From NCBI GenBank assembly GCA_035556515.1, contig DATMEO010000060.1, positions 1 through 27,862 of the forward strand: a stretch of 27,862 nt of DNA. Direction: 5' to 3'. Below, one piece after another: positions 1 through 7,248 of the stretch. This DNA is from Gaiellasilicea sp035556515 (GTDB lineage Bacteria; Actinomycetota; Thermoleophilia; Gaiellales; Gaiellaceae). The notes under the pieces are model-generated. The model made no database searches. It was given only the letters and a program-made list of their open reading frames with translations, and was not told the origin of the DNA. Position numbers and translations under genes: made by a program. Each line of letters starts with the position of its first letter. Within the stretch, counting starts at the first letter, position 1.

Positions 1-846
<846 letters not shown>

Positions 847-878
847 GGGAGGGTAGCAGCCTCAATGCCGCAAACCCG

Positions 879-902
879 CTCCGTGACACATTGGCCACGG
901 AG
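879..902 (-). terminator. Hairpin between hpt and ftsH
   Basis: Seven-base arms CTCCGTG and CACGGAG enclose a 10-nt loop in the short gap between the hpt stop and the ftsH start. There is no T-tract, so it may be a weak attenuator or an ftsH leader structure rather than a full terminator. Confidence 0.3.
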
Positions 903-915
903 TCCTAATCCCCTG

Positions 916-1467
916 TTAATGCGGCGGAATCAGATCCGGGTGCAGCACCGCGACGTACGGCAGGTTGCGGTAGCGCTCGGCGAAGTCGAGGCCGTAGCCG
1001 ATCACGAACTTGTTCGGGATCTCGAAGCCGACGAACTTGACCGGAACCTCGATCTCGCGGCGCTCCGGCTTCGTCAGGAGGGCGCAGATCTCGAGCGATT
1101 CGGGCTTGCGCGCCTTCAGGCTGCGCATCAGGTACGAGAGCGTCAGCCCGGAGTCGATGATGTCCTCGACCACGAGCACGTCGCGTCCGGCGATGTTCGT
1201 GTCCAGGTCCTTGAGGATCCGGACGACGCCCGAGGAATCGGTGGCGGCGCCGTAGCTCGAGATCGCCATGAAGTCGATCTCGCACGGGATCGAGAGCTCG
1301 CGCATCAGGTCGGCCATGAAGAAGACGGCGCCCTTCAGTACGCCGACGAGCAGGAGGTCACGACCTTCGTACTCGCTCGAGATCTCGGCGCCGAGCTCGG
1401 CGATCCGCGCCTGCAGCGGCTCCTGCTCGATCAGGATCTCGCCGACAGCATCCTTCACCGTCTCCAC
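916..1467 (-). CDS. hpt: Hypoxanthine(-guanine) phosphoribosyltransferase
   Basis: Converts hypoxanthine or guanine plus PRPP to IMP or GMP in purine salvage. The 183-aa product has the usual family length. It carries the GVLKG loop (residues 42-46) and the PRPP-binding signature VLVVEDIIDSGLTLS (97-111), with the C-terminal VAVLHPDLI typical of bacterial Hpt. The start chosen is GTG at 1467, because AAGGAG lies about 7 nt upstream. The start lies inside the last codons of tilS, whose stop is at 1455-1457, so the two genes overlap by 13 bp and are probably translationally coupled. The gene belongs to the minus-strand run ending in ftsH. Confidence 0.95.
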   Translation of the reverse strand: METVKDAVGEILIEQEPLQARIAELGAEISSEYEGRDLLLVGVLKGAVFFMADLMRELSIPCEIDFMAISSYGAATDSSGVVRILKDLDTNIAGRDVLVVEDIIDSGLTLSYLMRSLKARKPESLEICALLTKPERREIEVPVKFVGFEIPNKFVIGYGLDFAERYRNLPYVAVLHPDLIPPH

Positions 1468-2423
1468 GTCACCGCTCCTTCCCACCCGGGCGCCTCGGCC
1501 ACGCCGGGCACCGCGACGACCTCGTCGCCGCTGACCACGAGCGGCCAGCCGTCGCGCTCCGCCTCGGGCACCTTCGCGTCCACGAGCAGATCCTGCACTT
1601 TCTTCCGGCGGCCTGCGAGACGATCCCCCGGCCGGCGGGCCCGCACCTCCAGCCCGTCGCGCTCCGACGCGATCGTCCACGGCCCCCATTCGACCGAGCC
1701 CTCGAGTCGCAGCGTCTCGTACTCGCGGACGGCGCGGACGCCGGCGCCGAGGTCGGCCGACTTCGAGCCTTCGCGGCTCGCGAGCAGCTCCGCCAGCGTC
1801 CGCTCGAGCGTGCGCGGCAGGCGCGGGCGCTCGTCGGCGAGCGAGAGCAGCGAGGCGCGGGCGCGTGGATCGAGCTGCTCGAGCAACGGCAGGATCTCGC
1901 TTCGGATCAGGCCGCGCTTCGTGTTTGCGTTCGAGGTGTCCTCCCGGTAGGAGAGCCCGCGCTCGTCGCAGTAGGCGCGCGTCTCCTCGCGCCAGAGCGC
2001 GAGCAGCGGCCGAACGACACCGTCCTCCCGCTTCGCCTTGATCCGCTGCGGCGAGCCGGAGGCAACGAGGCCGAGCAGCACCGACTCGATCTGGTCCGAC
2101 GCCGTATGCCCGGTGGCGCGCAGTCCCTCGACCGGGACCGCGTAGCGGGCGTCGCGGAGCGCGGCCTCGGAGGAGCCTTGTGTTTCGGAAACACAAGGCA
2201 CGATCTCGGCGCCGAACGCCTCGCGGCAGAATCGCGCGTCCTCGTCCGACTCCGCGCCGCGCAGCCCGTGGGCGACGTGGAGAGCGGAGACGCCGTAGCC
2301 GAGCTCGCCGAGCGCGTGCCAGAGGCAGGTCGAGTCGGCCCCGCCGGAGACGAGGCACGTGACCTCGCCGCCCGGCTCGATCAGGCTCCGCTCGCGGATG
2401 AACGATTCGACGCGGTGCAGCAT
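1455..2423 (-). CDS. tilS: tRNA(Ile)-lysidine synthase TilS
   Basis: Modifies the wobble C34 of the tRNA-Ile that reads AUA, using ATP and lysine. The N-type ATP-pyrophosphatase P-loop SGGADS is at residues 26-31, followed by the conserved LHVAHGLRG segment. A C-terminal TilS domain contains RPGDRLAGRRKKVQDLL and ends in VPG. The start chosen is ATG at 2423 (product 322 aa), 14 bp after the phosphatase stop. A longer version starting at 2462 would overlap that gene and has no better ribosome site. Odd feature: a perfect 25-bp palindrome (2175-2199) lies inside the reading frame around residues 75-83, in the linker after the ATPase core. Confidence 0.93.
   Translation of the reverse strand: MLHRVESFIRERSLIEPGGEVTCLVSGGADSTCLWHALGELGYGVSALHVAHGLRGAESDEDARFCREAFGAEIVPCVSETQGSSEAALRDARYAVPVEGLRATGHTASDQIESVLLGLVASGSPQRIKAKREDGVVRPLLALWREETRAYCDERGLSYREDTSNANTKRGLIRSEILPLLEQLDPRARASLLSLADERPRLPRTLERTLAELLASREGSKSADLGAGVRAVREYETLRLEGSVEWGPWTIASERDGLEVRARRPGDRLAGRRKKVQDLLVDAKVPEAERDGWPLVVSGDEVVAVPGVAEAPGWEGAVTWRR
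2175..2199. repeat. 25-bp palindrome inside tilS
   Basis: Arms GCCTTGTGTTTC (2175-2186) and its exact reverse complement (2188-2199) flank one central base. It matches the length, single-base centre and GCC...GGC ends of the palindromes at 5442, 22141 and 22321, but has a different core. It is the only copy inside a gene. Confidence 0.8.
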
Positions 2424-2437
2424 CGCCTCAGTGTGCC

Positions 2438-3022
2438 CTAGAAGGTGGGCGTCGCGACCCACTTTTCGAGCACCTCGACGGCCTCGGCGAACCGCGCGAC
2501 GCCGATCGTGTACGGCGTTGCGGGGTCGACCCCTTCGAGCACGCGAGTGGGCGGCTTGCTCTCCAGCGCGAGCAGGATGTACCGCACGGGAGCGCCGTGG
2601 GCGACGAGCGCAACACGTTCCTCATCGCGGTCGAGCAGCGTCCGATAGCCGAGGATGAACCGCTGCACCGCGGCGAGACGGCTCTCTCCACCGCCGGGAG
2701 TGCCGTCCTGGGGTGTCGAGGTGAGAACCCATTCGTGAAAGCCGTCTGTCCAGCGGGTTCCCTCGAAGCACCCGAACCCGAACTCGTTCAGCTCCGGCAC
2801 CTCGAGCAACGGGACGCCGGGCCAGGCCAGCTCGGCCGTCTCGCGCGTTCGCGAGAACTCGGTGTGCGCCGCCAGATCGACCGGCCCGGCCTTCCGGCCT
2901 AGCCCACGCGCCTGCTCGCGCCCCGCATCGGTCAGCCTCACCTCCACCGATGCATCCCCGTTGAGACGCTCGAGCACATTGAAATCTGACTCGGCGTGAC
3001 GGGCGAGGACGAGCTCCTTCAC
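2438..3022 (-). CDS. Histidine phosphatase superfamily protein (phosphoglycerate-mutase-like)
   Basis: A 194-aa member of the RHG branch of the histidine phosphatase superfamily. The phosphorylated histidine motif is ARHAES (R8, H9, E11). The second catalytic histidine is in VALVAHGAPVRY (H142), and a likely acid glutamate lies in CFEGTRW (E88). The substrate cannot be told from sequence; small phosphoesters or sugar phosphates are usual. The start is GTG at 3022, overlapping the TGA stop of the upstream GNAT gene as GTGA, a classic coupled start. It is followed by tilS 14 bp later. Confidence 0.9.
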   Translation of the reverse strand: MKELVLARHAESDFNVLERLNGDASVEVRLTDAGREQARGLGRKAGPVDLAAHTEFSRTRETAELAWPGVPLLEVPELNEFGFGCFEGTRWTDGFHEWVLTSTPQDGTPGGGESRLAAVQRFILGYRTLLDRDEERVALVAHGAPVRYILLALESKPPTRVLEGVDPATPYTIGVARFAEAVEVLEKWVATPTF

Positions 3023-3798
3023 AGGAGCACGCTCCGGTAGTCGAGGACATGGCTCATCCCGATGCTGTCGTAGAGCGCGATCGCGGCCTCGTTGTCGGCG
3101 CGGACGAACAGACAGACGGTCGGGACCCGCTCGAGCAGCAGGCGGATCAGGTCGCGCAGCCCTCGGCTCCCGTTACCCCGCCCGCGGGCCTCGGGATCGG
3201 TCCACACCTGCTGCAGCTGTACCGCCTGCGGCGTCCACGCCGACGCCTCGGCCTTGAAGAGGATGACGCCGTCCTCCTCCCAGAGCCACGAGCGGCCTTC
3301 GTCGATTTGCGCCCGCGTGCGCCAGCGAAAGCCGTCCGCGTCGCGCCGGAGCGGATCGATCCCCAACTCGCCCTCGTGGGCGAGCGCGCACGCGGGGACG
3401 AGCAGGTCGAGATCGGAGAGCGCGGCCGGTCGCAGCCCGGTCTTACCCGGCTCCGGAGGGGCCGAGATCGCGTAGACGGGCTGGCCCGGTCGGTCCTCGC
3501 GGGCGGCGGGCAGCCGCTTCCGCGCCGCTTCCCAGAGATCCGAGACCGCGCCCTGCTCGCCGATCAGCATCCGGGCGCGCGCACGGACGGCAATCGCCGC
3601 AAAGGCGCCGCAGCCGTCGCCCGACGGAACCACGTTCGCGCCCGAGTGGCAGAGCGCGACGAGACGACCTCCGTCCTCGATCCCGCTGAAGCGACCGAGG
3701 CCGCGGCGGGCGACATCCTCGAGGAAGACGCGCTCGACCGGGTCCTTTGCGCAGTACTCGAGAATCTGCTTCAGCGGCGGCTCGACGATGTGCGTCAC
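3019..3798 (-). CDS. GNAT acetyltransferase with N-terminal DUF4081-like domain
   Basis: A 259-aa two-domain protein. The N-terminal 110 residues resemble the DUF4081 region found before actinobacterial GNAT domains. The C-terminal half holds the acetyl-CoA binding segment VWTDPEARGRGNGSRGL (about residues 195-211) and the typical C-terminal NEAAIALYDSIGM strand-helix. The acceptor is unknown. The start is GTG at 3798 with GAGGG just upstream. It heads the minus-strand run toward ftsH and is divergent from deoD, with only 31 bp between the two starts. Confidence 0.87.
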   Translation of the reverse strand: MTHIVEPPLKQILEYCAKDPVERVFLEDVARRGLGRFSGIEDGGRLVALCHSGANVVPSGDGCGAFAAIAVRARARMLIGEQGAVSDLWEAARKRLPAAREDRPGQPVYAISAPPEPGKTGLRPAALSDLDLLVPACALAHEGELGIDPLRRDADGFRWRTRAQIDEGRSWLWEEDGVILFKAEASAWTPQAVQLQQVWTDPEARGRGNGSRGLRDLIRLLLERVPTVCLFVRADNEAAIALYDSIGMSHVLDYRSVLL

Positions 3799-3816
3799 AC
3801 CCTCGATCTTGGCGTA

Positions 3817-3822
3817 TAGGGT
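3817..3822 (+). promoter_or_regulatory. -10 box of deoD (leaderless type)
   Basis: TAGGGT lies 7 nt before the deoD ATG at 3830 and there is no good Shine-Dalgarno. This spacing places the transcription start at or next to the start codon. Confidence 0.5.
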
Positions 3823-3829
3823 CTCGCGG

Positions 3830-4543
3830 ATGCCGATCCACGTGAGAGCCGAGCCGGGCGACTACGCCGAGGCGTGCCTGCTTCCGGGCGACCCGCTGCG
3901 GGCCAAGTACATCGCCGAGACCTACCTCGACGACGTCGAGCAGAAGAACTCCGAGCGTGGACTGCTCGGCTACACCGGCACGTACGAGGGCAAGCGCGTC
4001 TCCGTGCAGGGCACGGGCATGGGCTGTCCCGGCGCAACGATCGTCTTCGAGGAGCTGATCCAGCTCGGCGTCAAGAAACTGCTCCGCGTCGGCACCTGCG
4101 GCGGCCTGCAGGCACACCACAAGCTGGGGGACATGATCGTCGCGATCAGCGCCGTGCCGGCCGACTCGACCGCGATGCACCTCGTCGCCAACGAGCCGCA
4201 CTGCCCGACCGCGAGCTGGGATCTGATCCACGGCGCCGTCCACGTCGCCAAGGAGATCGGCCAGGACATGCACGTCGGCCCGATCGTCTCGAGCGACCTC
4301 TTCTACAACCCGGACGAGGGCCAGTACGAGCGCTGGTCGAAGCGCGGCGTCCTCGCGGTCGAGATGGAAGCGGCGGCGCTCTTCACCGTCGGCGCGCTCA
4401 AAGGCGTCCAGTCCGGCTGCCTGCTGGTCGTCAGCGACATCATCGTCGAGGGCGAGTTCAAGCGGGTCACCGACGACGAGATGAAGGCGGCGGTCGACCG
4501 GATGACGCGCGTCGCGCTCGCCACCGCCACGGCCTCCCATTAG
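3830..4543 (+). CDS. deoD: Purine nucleoside phosphorylase, DeoD type
   Basis: Phosphorolysis of purine (deoxy)nucleosides to free base and (deoxy)ribose-1-phosphate. The 237-aa length matches the hexameric DeoD class. Visible signatures are PGDPLRAKYIAET near the N-terminus, GTGMGCPGATI, the ribose-binding VEMEAAALF (E178-E180 region) and VVSDI, in which D203 corresponds to the base-contacting Asp204 of E. coli DeoD. The start chosen is ATG at 3830 because homology begins at MPIHVRAEPGD; a longer frame from 3788 would run into the divergent gene. A TANNNT box 7 nt upstream suggests a leaderless message. The stop TAG overlaps the first codon of the next gene. Confidence 0.95.
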   Translation: MPIHVRAEPGDYAEACLLPGDPLRAKYIAETYLDDVEQKNSERGLLGYTGTYEGKRVSVQGTGMGCPGATIVFEELIQLGVKKLLRVGTCGGLQAHHKLGDMIVAISAVPADSTAMHLVANEPHCPTASWDLIHGAVHVAKEIGQDMHVGPIVSSDLFYNPDEGQYERWSKRGVLAVEMEAAALFTVGALKGVQSGCLLVVSDIIVEGEFKRVTDDEMKAAVDRMTRVALATATASH

Positions 4544-5447
4544 CGACACCGTCTTCCTCGTCAACCCGGCCTCGGCGAACGGGTCGACCGGACGGCGCTG
4601 GCCGGAGATGGCGCACCGCGCCGCGACGAAGGGCCTCATCGGCGACACGTTCTTGTCGGAGCGCCCCGGACAGCTCGGGGAGCTCGCCCGCACAGCCGCG
4701 GACGGAGGCGCGAAGCTGCTCGTCGTCGTCGGCGGCGACGGCTCGGTCAACGAGGTCGCGAACGGAATCGCCGGCCGGGACGACGTCGAGATCGCGATGA
4801 TTCCTCGCGGCACCGGCTGGGACTTCGCCCGCACCTACAAAATCCCGCACAAGCTCGACGGCGCCGTCGACGTCGCTCTGACCGGCGCAACGCGGACGAT
4901 CGATCTCGGCCGCGCGAGCTACCGGGCCTGGGATGGCAGCGCAACCGAGTCGCTCTTCGCGAACGTCGCGAGCGCCGGCATGAGCGGCGCGATCGCCCAG
5001 CGCGCGAACGAGACGACGAAGGCGCTCGGCGGCAAGGTTTCCTATCTGTGGGCGACCTTCGCAGTCTTTGCCAAGTGGCAGAACTCGGAGCTCCGGCTCA
5101 CCGTCGACGGCGAGGCGCGCGTCGGGCACATGCACGACGTCGTGGTCGCGAACGGCAAGACCTTCGGCGGCGGGATGATCATCTGCCCCGACGCGGAGCC
5201 GGACGACGGGCTCTTCGACGTGCTCACGATCGGCGACCTGACGAAACGCGACCTGCTCGTCACCCTGCCGAAGACGTACCGCGGCTCGCACCTCCCCCAC
5301 CCGAAGGCCGAGCTGCTCCGCGGTGCGGTCGTCACGGTCGAAGCCGACGCGCCGCTGCCCGTCGAGCTCGACGGTGAGCAGCCGGGCACGACGCCGGTGC
5401 GGTTCGAGATCGTCCCGCGCGCCCTGCGGCTGCGCGTCCCGGCCTAG
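4539..5447 (+). CDS. Diacylglycerol-kinase-family lipid kinase, apparent ATT start
   Basis: Member of the DAGK/sphingosine-kinase/YegS family, which phosphorylates lipid hydroxyls. The 302-aa product has the opening strand VFLVNPASANGSTGRRW, the nucleotide loop VVGGDGSVNEVANG (GGDGS at 65-69) and PRGTGWDFAR (G91-D95), where Trp replaces the usual Asn of GTGNDFAR. The first ATG is at 4608, but that start would delete the conserved first strand and Asn-Pro. Upstream to the in-frame stop at 4503 the frame has no ATG, GTG or TTG. The only near-cognate codon is ATT at 4539, overlapping the deoD stop by 3 bp. Coupled translation from ATT is inferred; a sequencing error is the alternative. Confidence 0.88.
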   Translation: MSDTVFLVNPASANGSTGRRWPEMAHRAATKGLIGDTFLSERPGQLGELARTAADGGAKLLVVVGGDGSVNEVANGIAGRDDVEIAMIPRGTGWDFARTYKIPHKLDGAVDVALTGATRTIDLGRASYRAWDGSATESLFANVASAGMSGAIAQRANETTKALGGKVSYLWATFAVFAKWQNSELRLTVDGEARVGHMHDVVVANGKTFGGGMIICPDAEPDDGLFDVLTIGDLTKRDLLVTLPKTYRGSHLPHPKAELLRGAVVTVEADAPLPVELDGEQPGTTPVRFEIVPRALRLRVPA

Positions 5448-5466
5448 TAACAGACTGTTACTAGGC
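5442..5466. terminator. 25-bp palindrome shared by two convergent gene ends
   Basis: GCCTAGTAACAG (5442-5453), one central A, then the exact reverse complement (5455-5466). The plus-strand stop TAG (5445-5447) and the minus-strand stop (5461-5463) both lie inside it, placed symmetrically. There is no T-tract. It could be a bidirectional I-shaped terminator of the kind described in actinobacteria, or a protein site. It shares its 15-bp core with the copies at 22141 and 22321. Confidence 0.6.
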
Positions 5467-5754
5467 GGGAGGCTTCTTCGGCGTCGCCGGCTTGCGCGCG
5501 GCAGGCTTGCGCGCGGCGGGCTTCTTCGCGGTGGCCGCGAGCTGCTGCTCGAGCTTGGTCACCCGGCGCTCGAGGGCGTCGAGGCCGCGCAGCTTCTTCT
5601 GCATCTCGTCGAGCCGCGCCTTCGACTCGTTCATCATGTCGACGAGCTTCGAGCCGCCAGGGACGTCCGAAAGCTTGTTCAGCGCCTCGTGGCCGAGCTC
5701 GGTGAAGCGGGTGAGGATGTCGTTCTGCTTGGTCGTACTGCGTGTTCTCGCCAT
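5461..5754 (-). CDS. Small coiled-coil protein with Lys/Ala/Pro-rich histone-like tail
   Basis: A 97-aa protein of unknown function. Residues about 10-50 form an amphipathic segment, and residues about 45-75 a heptad-like coiled coil (MQKKLRGLDALERRVTKLEQ). The last about 22 residues are a basic tail with repeated KPAARKPA units resembling histone H1 or phasin-type tails. It may bind nucleic acid or a granule surface; this is inference only. The start is ATG at 5754, with TACGAT 6 nt upstream. It follows the L,D-transpeptidase by 17 bp, yet has its own promoter-like box. Its stop lies within the palindrome at 5442-5466. Confidence 0.82.
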   Translation of the reverse strand: MARTRSTTKQNDILTRFTELGHEALNKLSDVPGGSKLVDMMNESKARLDEMQKKLRGLDALERRVTKLEQQLAATAKKPAARKPAARKPATPKKPPA

Positions 5755-5760
5755 GGCGCG

Positions 5761-5766
5761 ATCGTA
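5761..5766 (-). promoter_or_regulatory. -10 box of the coiled-coil gene (leaderless type)
   Basis: On the minus strand TACGAT sits exactly 6 nt before the ATG at 5754, and no Shine-Dalgarno is visible. Confidence 0.5.
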
Positions 5767-5771
5767 CCCGG

Positions 5772-6548
5772 TCAGGCTCGCACGGTAACGGGCGTGCCGG
5801 CGCGCGTCCGGTCGAAGAGACGCTGGAGCAGGTCGTTGCGGACGCGGATGCAGCCGTTCGAAACGGCGCCGCCGATCAGGTCGGGCCGATTCGTGCCGTG
5901 GATCGCGATCGGCCCACCCTGCGTCCATCCGGTCAGCACCTCCGAGAACGCGGAGATGCCGATCGCGCCGGGCCCAAACGGGCCGGACGTGTCGCCGGGC
6001 ACGAGCCGCTGGTTGACGTAGAAGCGGCCGACCGGTGTGGGCGTCTGGCTCGAGCCGATCGCGGCAGGAGCCGAGAGGACGAGGCGGCCGCGATCGTAGA
6101 GCGTCACACTTCGATCGGAGAGGTCGACGACGATGCGCGTCGTCACCGCCGCCAGCTCGACGTCGGCCGCGCGCACCCAGCCGGTGACGCCGTTCGGCTT
6201 CAGCGGCAGCTGGACGTGGTACCAGTCCGGTTCGCAGTTCTCGCCCAGCCGTTGCGCCCGCACGGCGAAGACGTTGGGGACGCCGTTCACGTTCTCGCGC
6301 CCGAAGGCCGCCAACCTGCCTCCGCCCGGCGTCCGGTAGGCGACGGCGCCCTCCTGGACGACCGCCGCGTAGCTCCGCCGGACGGAACCGAGCGGGCGCG
6401 TCAGGCCCGCGTCGCAGGCGCGCACTGACGTTTCTGTGCGGACGGCGTCTGAAGAGGGTGGAGGAGTCGGTGCGGCGGCTTCCTCGCGGTCTCCGCCGCC
6501 GCAGCCGGCAACAGCCGACGCCAGGAGTATCACCAGCAGTGCACGCAC
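5772..6548 (-). CDS. L,D-transpeptidase (YkuD domain) lipoprotein
   Basis: Likely catalyses 3-3 cross-links in peptidoglycan or attaches proteins to it. The 258-aa product opens with a lipoprotein signal (LLVILLASAVAGC, lipid Cys16). A linker rich in Ala and Pro follows, then an SH3-like module, then the YkuD catalytic domain, with H217 in IAIHGTNRP and the active site SNGCIRVRN (C233). The start chosen is GTG at 6548, because it gives a compact signal peptide and has TACCGT 6 nt upstream. A longer frame to 6656 would add an unlikely N-terminal extension. The coiled-coil gene follows 17 bp after its stop. Confidence 0.92.
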   Translation of the reverse strand: MRALLVILLASAVAGCGGGDREEAAAPTPPPSSDAVRTETSVRACDAGLTRPLGSVRRSYAAVVQEGAVAYRTPGGGRLAAFGRENVNGVPNVFAVRAQRLGENCEPDWYHVQLPLKPNGVTGWVRAADVELAAVTTRIVVDLSDRSVTLYDRGRLVLSAPAAIGSSQTPTPVGRFYVNQRLVPGDTSGPFGPGAIGISAFSEVLTGWTQGGPIAIHGTNRPDLIGGAVSNGCIRVRNDLLQRLFDRTRAGTPVTVRA

Positions 6549-6554
6549 GAACGC

Positions 6555-6560
6555 ACGGTA
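6555..6560 (-). promoter_or_regulatory. -10 box of the L,D-transpeptidase (leaderless type)
   Basis: TACCGT on the minus strand, 6 nt before the GTG at 6548. Confidence 0.45.
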
Positions 6561-6633
6561 GCCATGTCGACACAGGTTGTTCACCCTTTCGGATCTTGTT
6601 CCCACCCCACCAGCCCCTAACGTGAAAGGCGAG

Positions 6634-6804
6634 ATGGCACGCACCAACGGCAACAAGCGAGCCGGCCGGCTGCATCAGCACAAGGCCGTGGTCGCGCACG
6701 CGCTCCGCCAGCACGCCGGGATCCCGTACGAGGTCGAGCAGAAGGTCTGCACCGACTGCCGTACGGTTCTCGACGAGCGCACGGTGCGCCGCGCCGCAGC
6801 GTAG
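6634..6804 (+). CDS. Small basic protein with a single CxxC motif
   Basis: A 56-aa product of unknown function. It is rich in Lys, Arg and His at the N-terminus (MARTNGNKRAGRLHQHK) and carries CTDC followed by RTVLDERTVRR, suggesting a half zinc site or a dimeric metal site. An AAAGG stretch lies 5 nt before the ATG at 6634. This, and the fact that the thioesterase starts only 30 bp later on the same strand, favours a real gene. A longer frame starting at 6577 would lack this ribosome site. Confidence 0.65.
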   Translation: MARTNGNKRAGRLHQHKAVVAHALRQHAGIPYEVEQKVCTDCRTVLDERTVRRAAA

Positions 6805-6834
6805 GGATCCGTCCCGGCTGCGAAAGTCCTCCCG

Positions 6835-7248
6835 ATGGAGGGCTATAACTTCTCGACCGATGTCGTCGTCCGCTTTGCGGAGACGGACGCGCAGGGGATC
6901 GCGCACCACGCGTCATTCCTGGTCTGGCTCGAGGTCGCGCGCGTCGGCTACCTGGCCGAGCACGCGGGTGGCTACCGGGCGATCCAGGAGCTGGGCGTCG
7001 AGGCGCTCACGACCGAGGTGAACGTGCGCTATCTCCGAGCGGCGCGCTTCGACGACAGGCTGCGAGTCTGGGCGCGCTGCGTCGACCTGCGCGGGGCGCG
7101 CTTTCGCTACGAGTACCTGGTCGAGTGCGAGGGCGACGTGGTCGCGGAAGGGTGGACGTCGCACGCGACCGTCGACCGGACGACGCACCGGCCGATCCGG
7201 CTGCCGCAGTGGTTCGTCGAGGCGGTCGCTAGGGCTGAGTCGTCGTAG
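6835..7248 (+). CDS. Acyl-CoA thioesterase, 4-hydroxybenzoyl-CoA thioesterase (hotdog) family
   Basis: A 137-aa single hotdog-fold protein of the YbgC/FadM type that hydrolyses acyl-CoA thioesters. The diagnostic N-terminal segment is VRFAETDAQGIAHHASFLVWLEVARVGYL, with D18 as the probable catalytic acid. Later segments TEVNVRYLRAARFDD and the hydrophobic strand FRYEYLVEC fit the fold. It probably acts in acyl-CoA turnover along with the dehydrogenases nearby. Its 3' end overlaps the convergent VanW gene by 20 bp. Confidence 0.9.
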   Translation: MEGYNFSTDVVVRFAETDAQGIAHHASFLVWLEVARVGYLAEHAGGYRAIQELGVEALTTEVNVRYLRAARFDDRLRVWARCVDLRGARFRYEYLVECEGDVVAEGWTSHATVDRTTHRPIRLPQWFVEAVARAESS

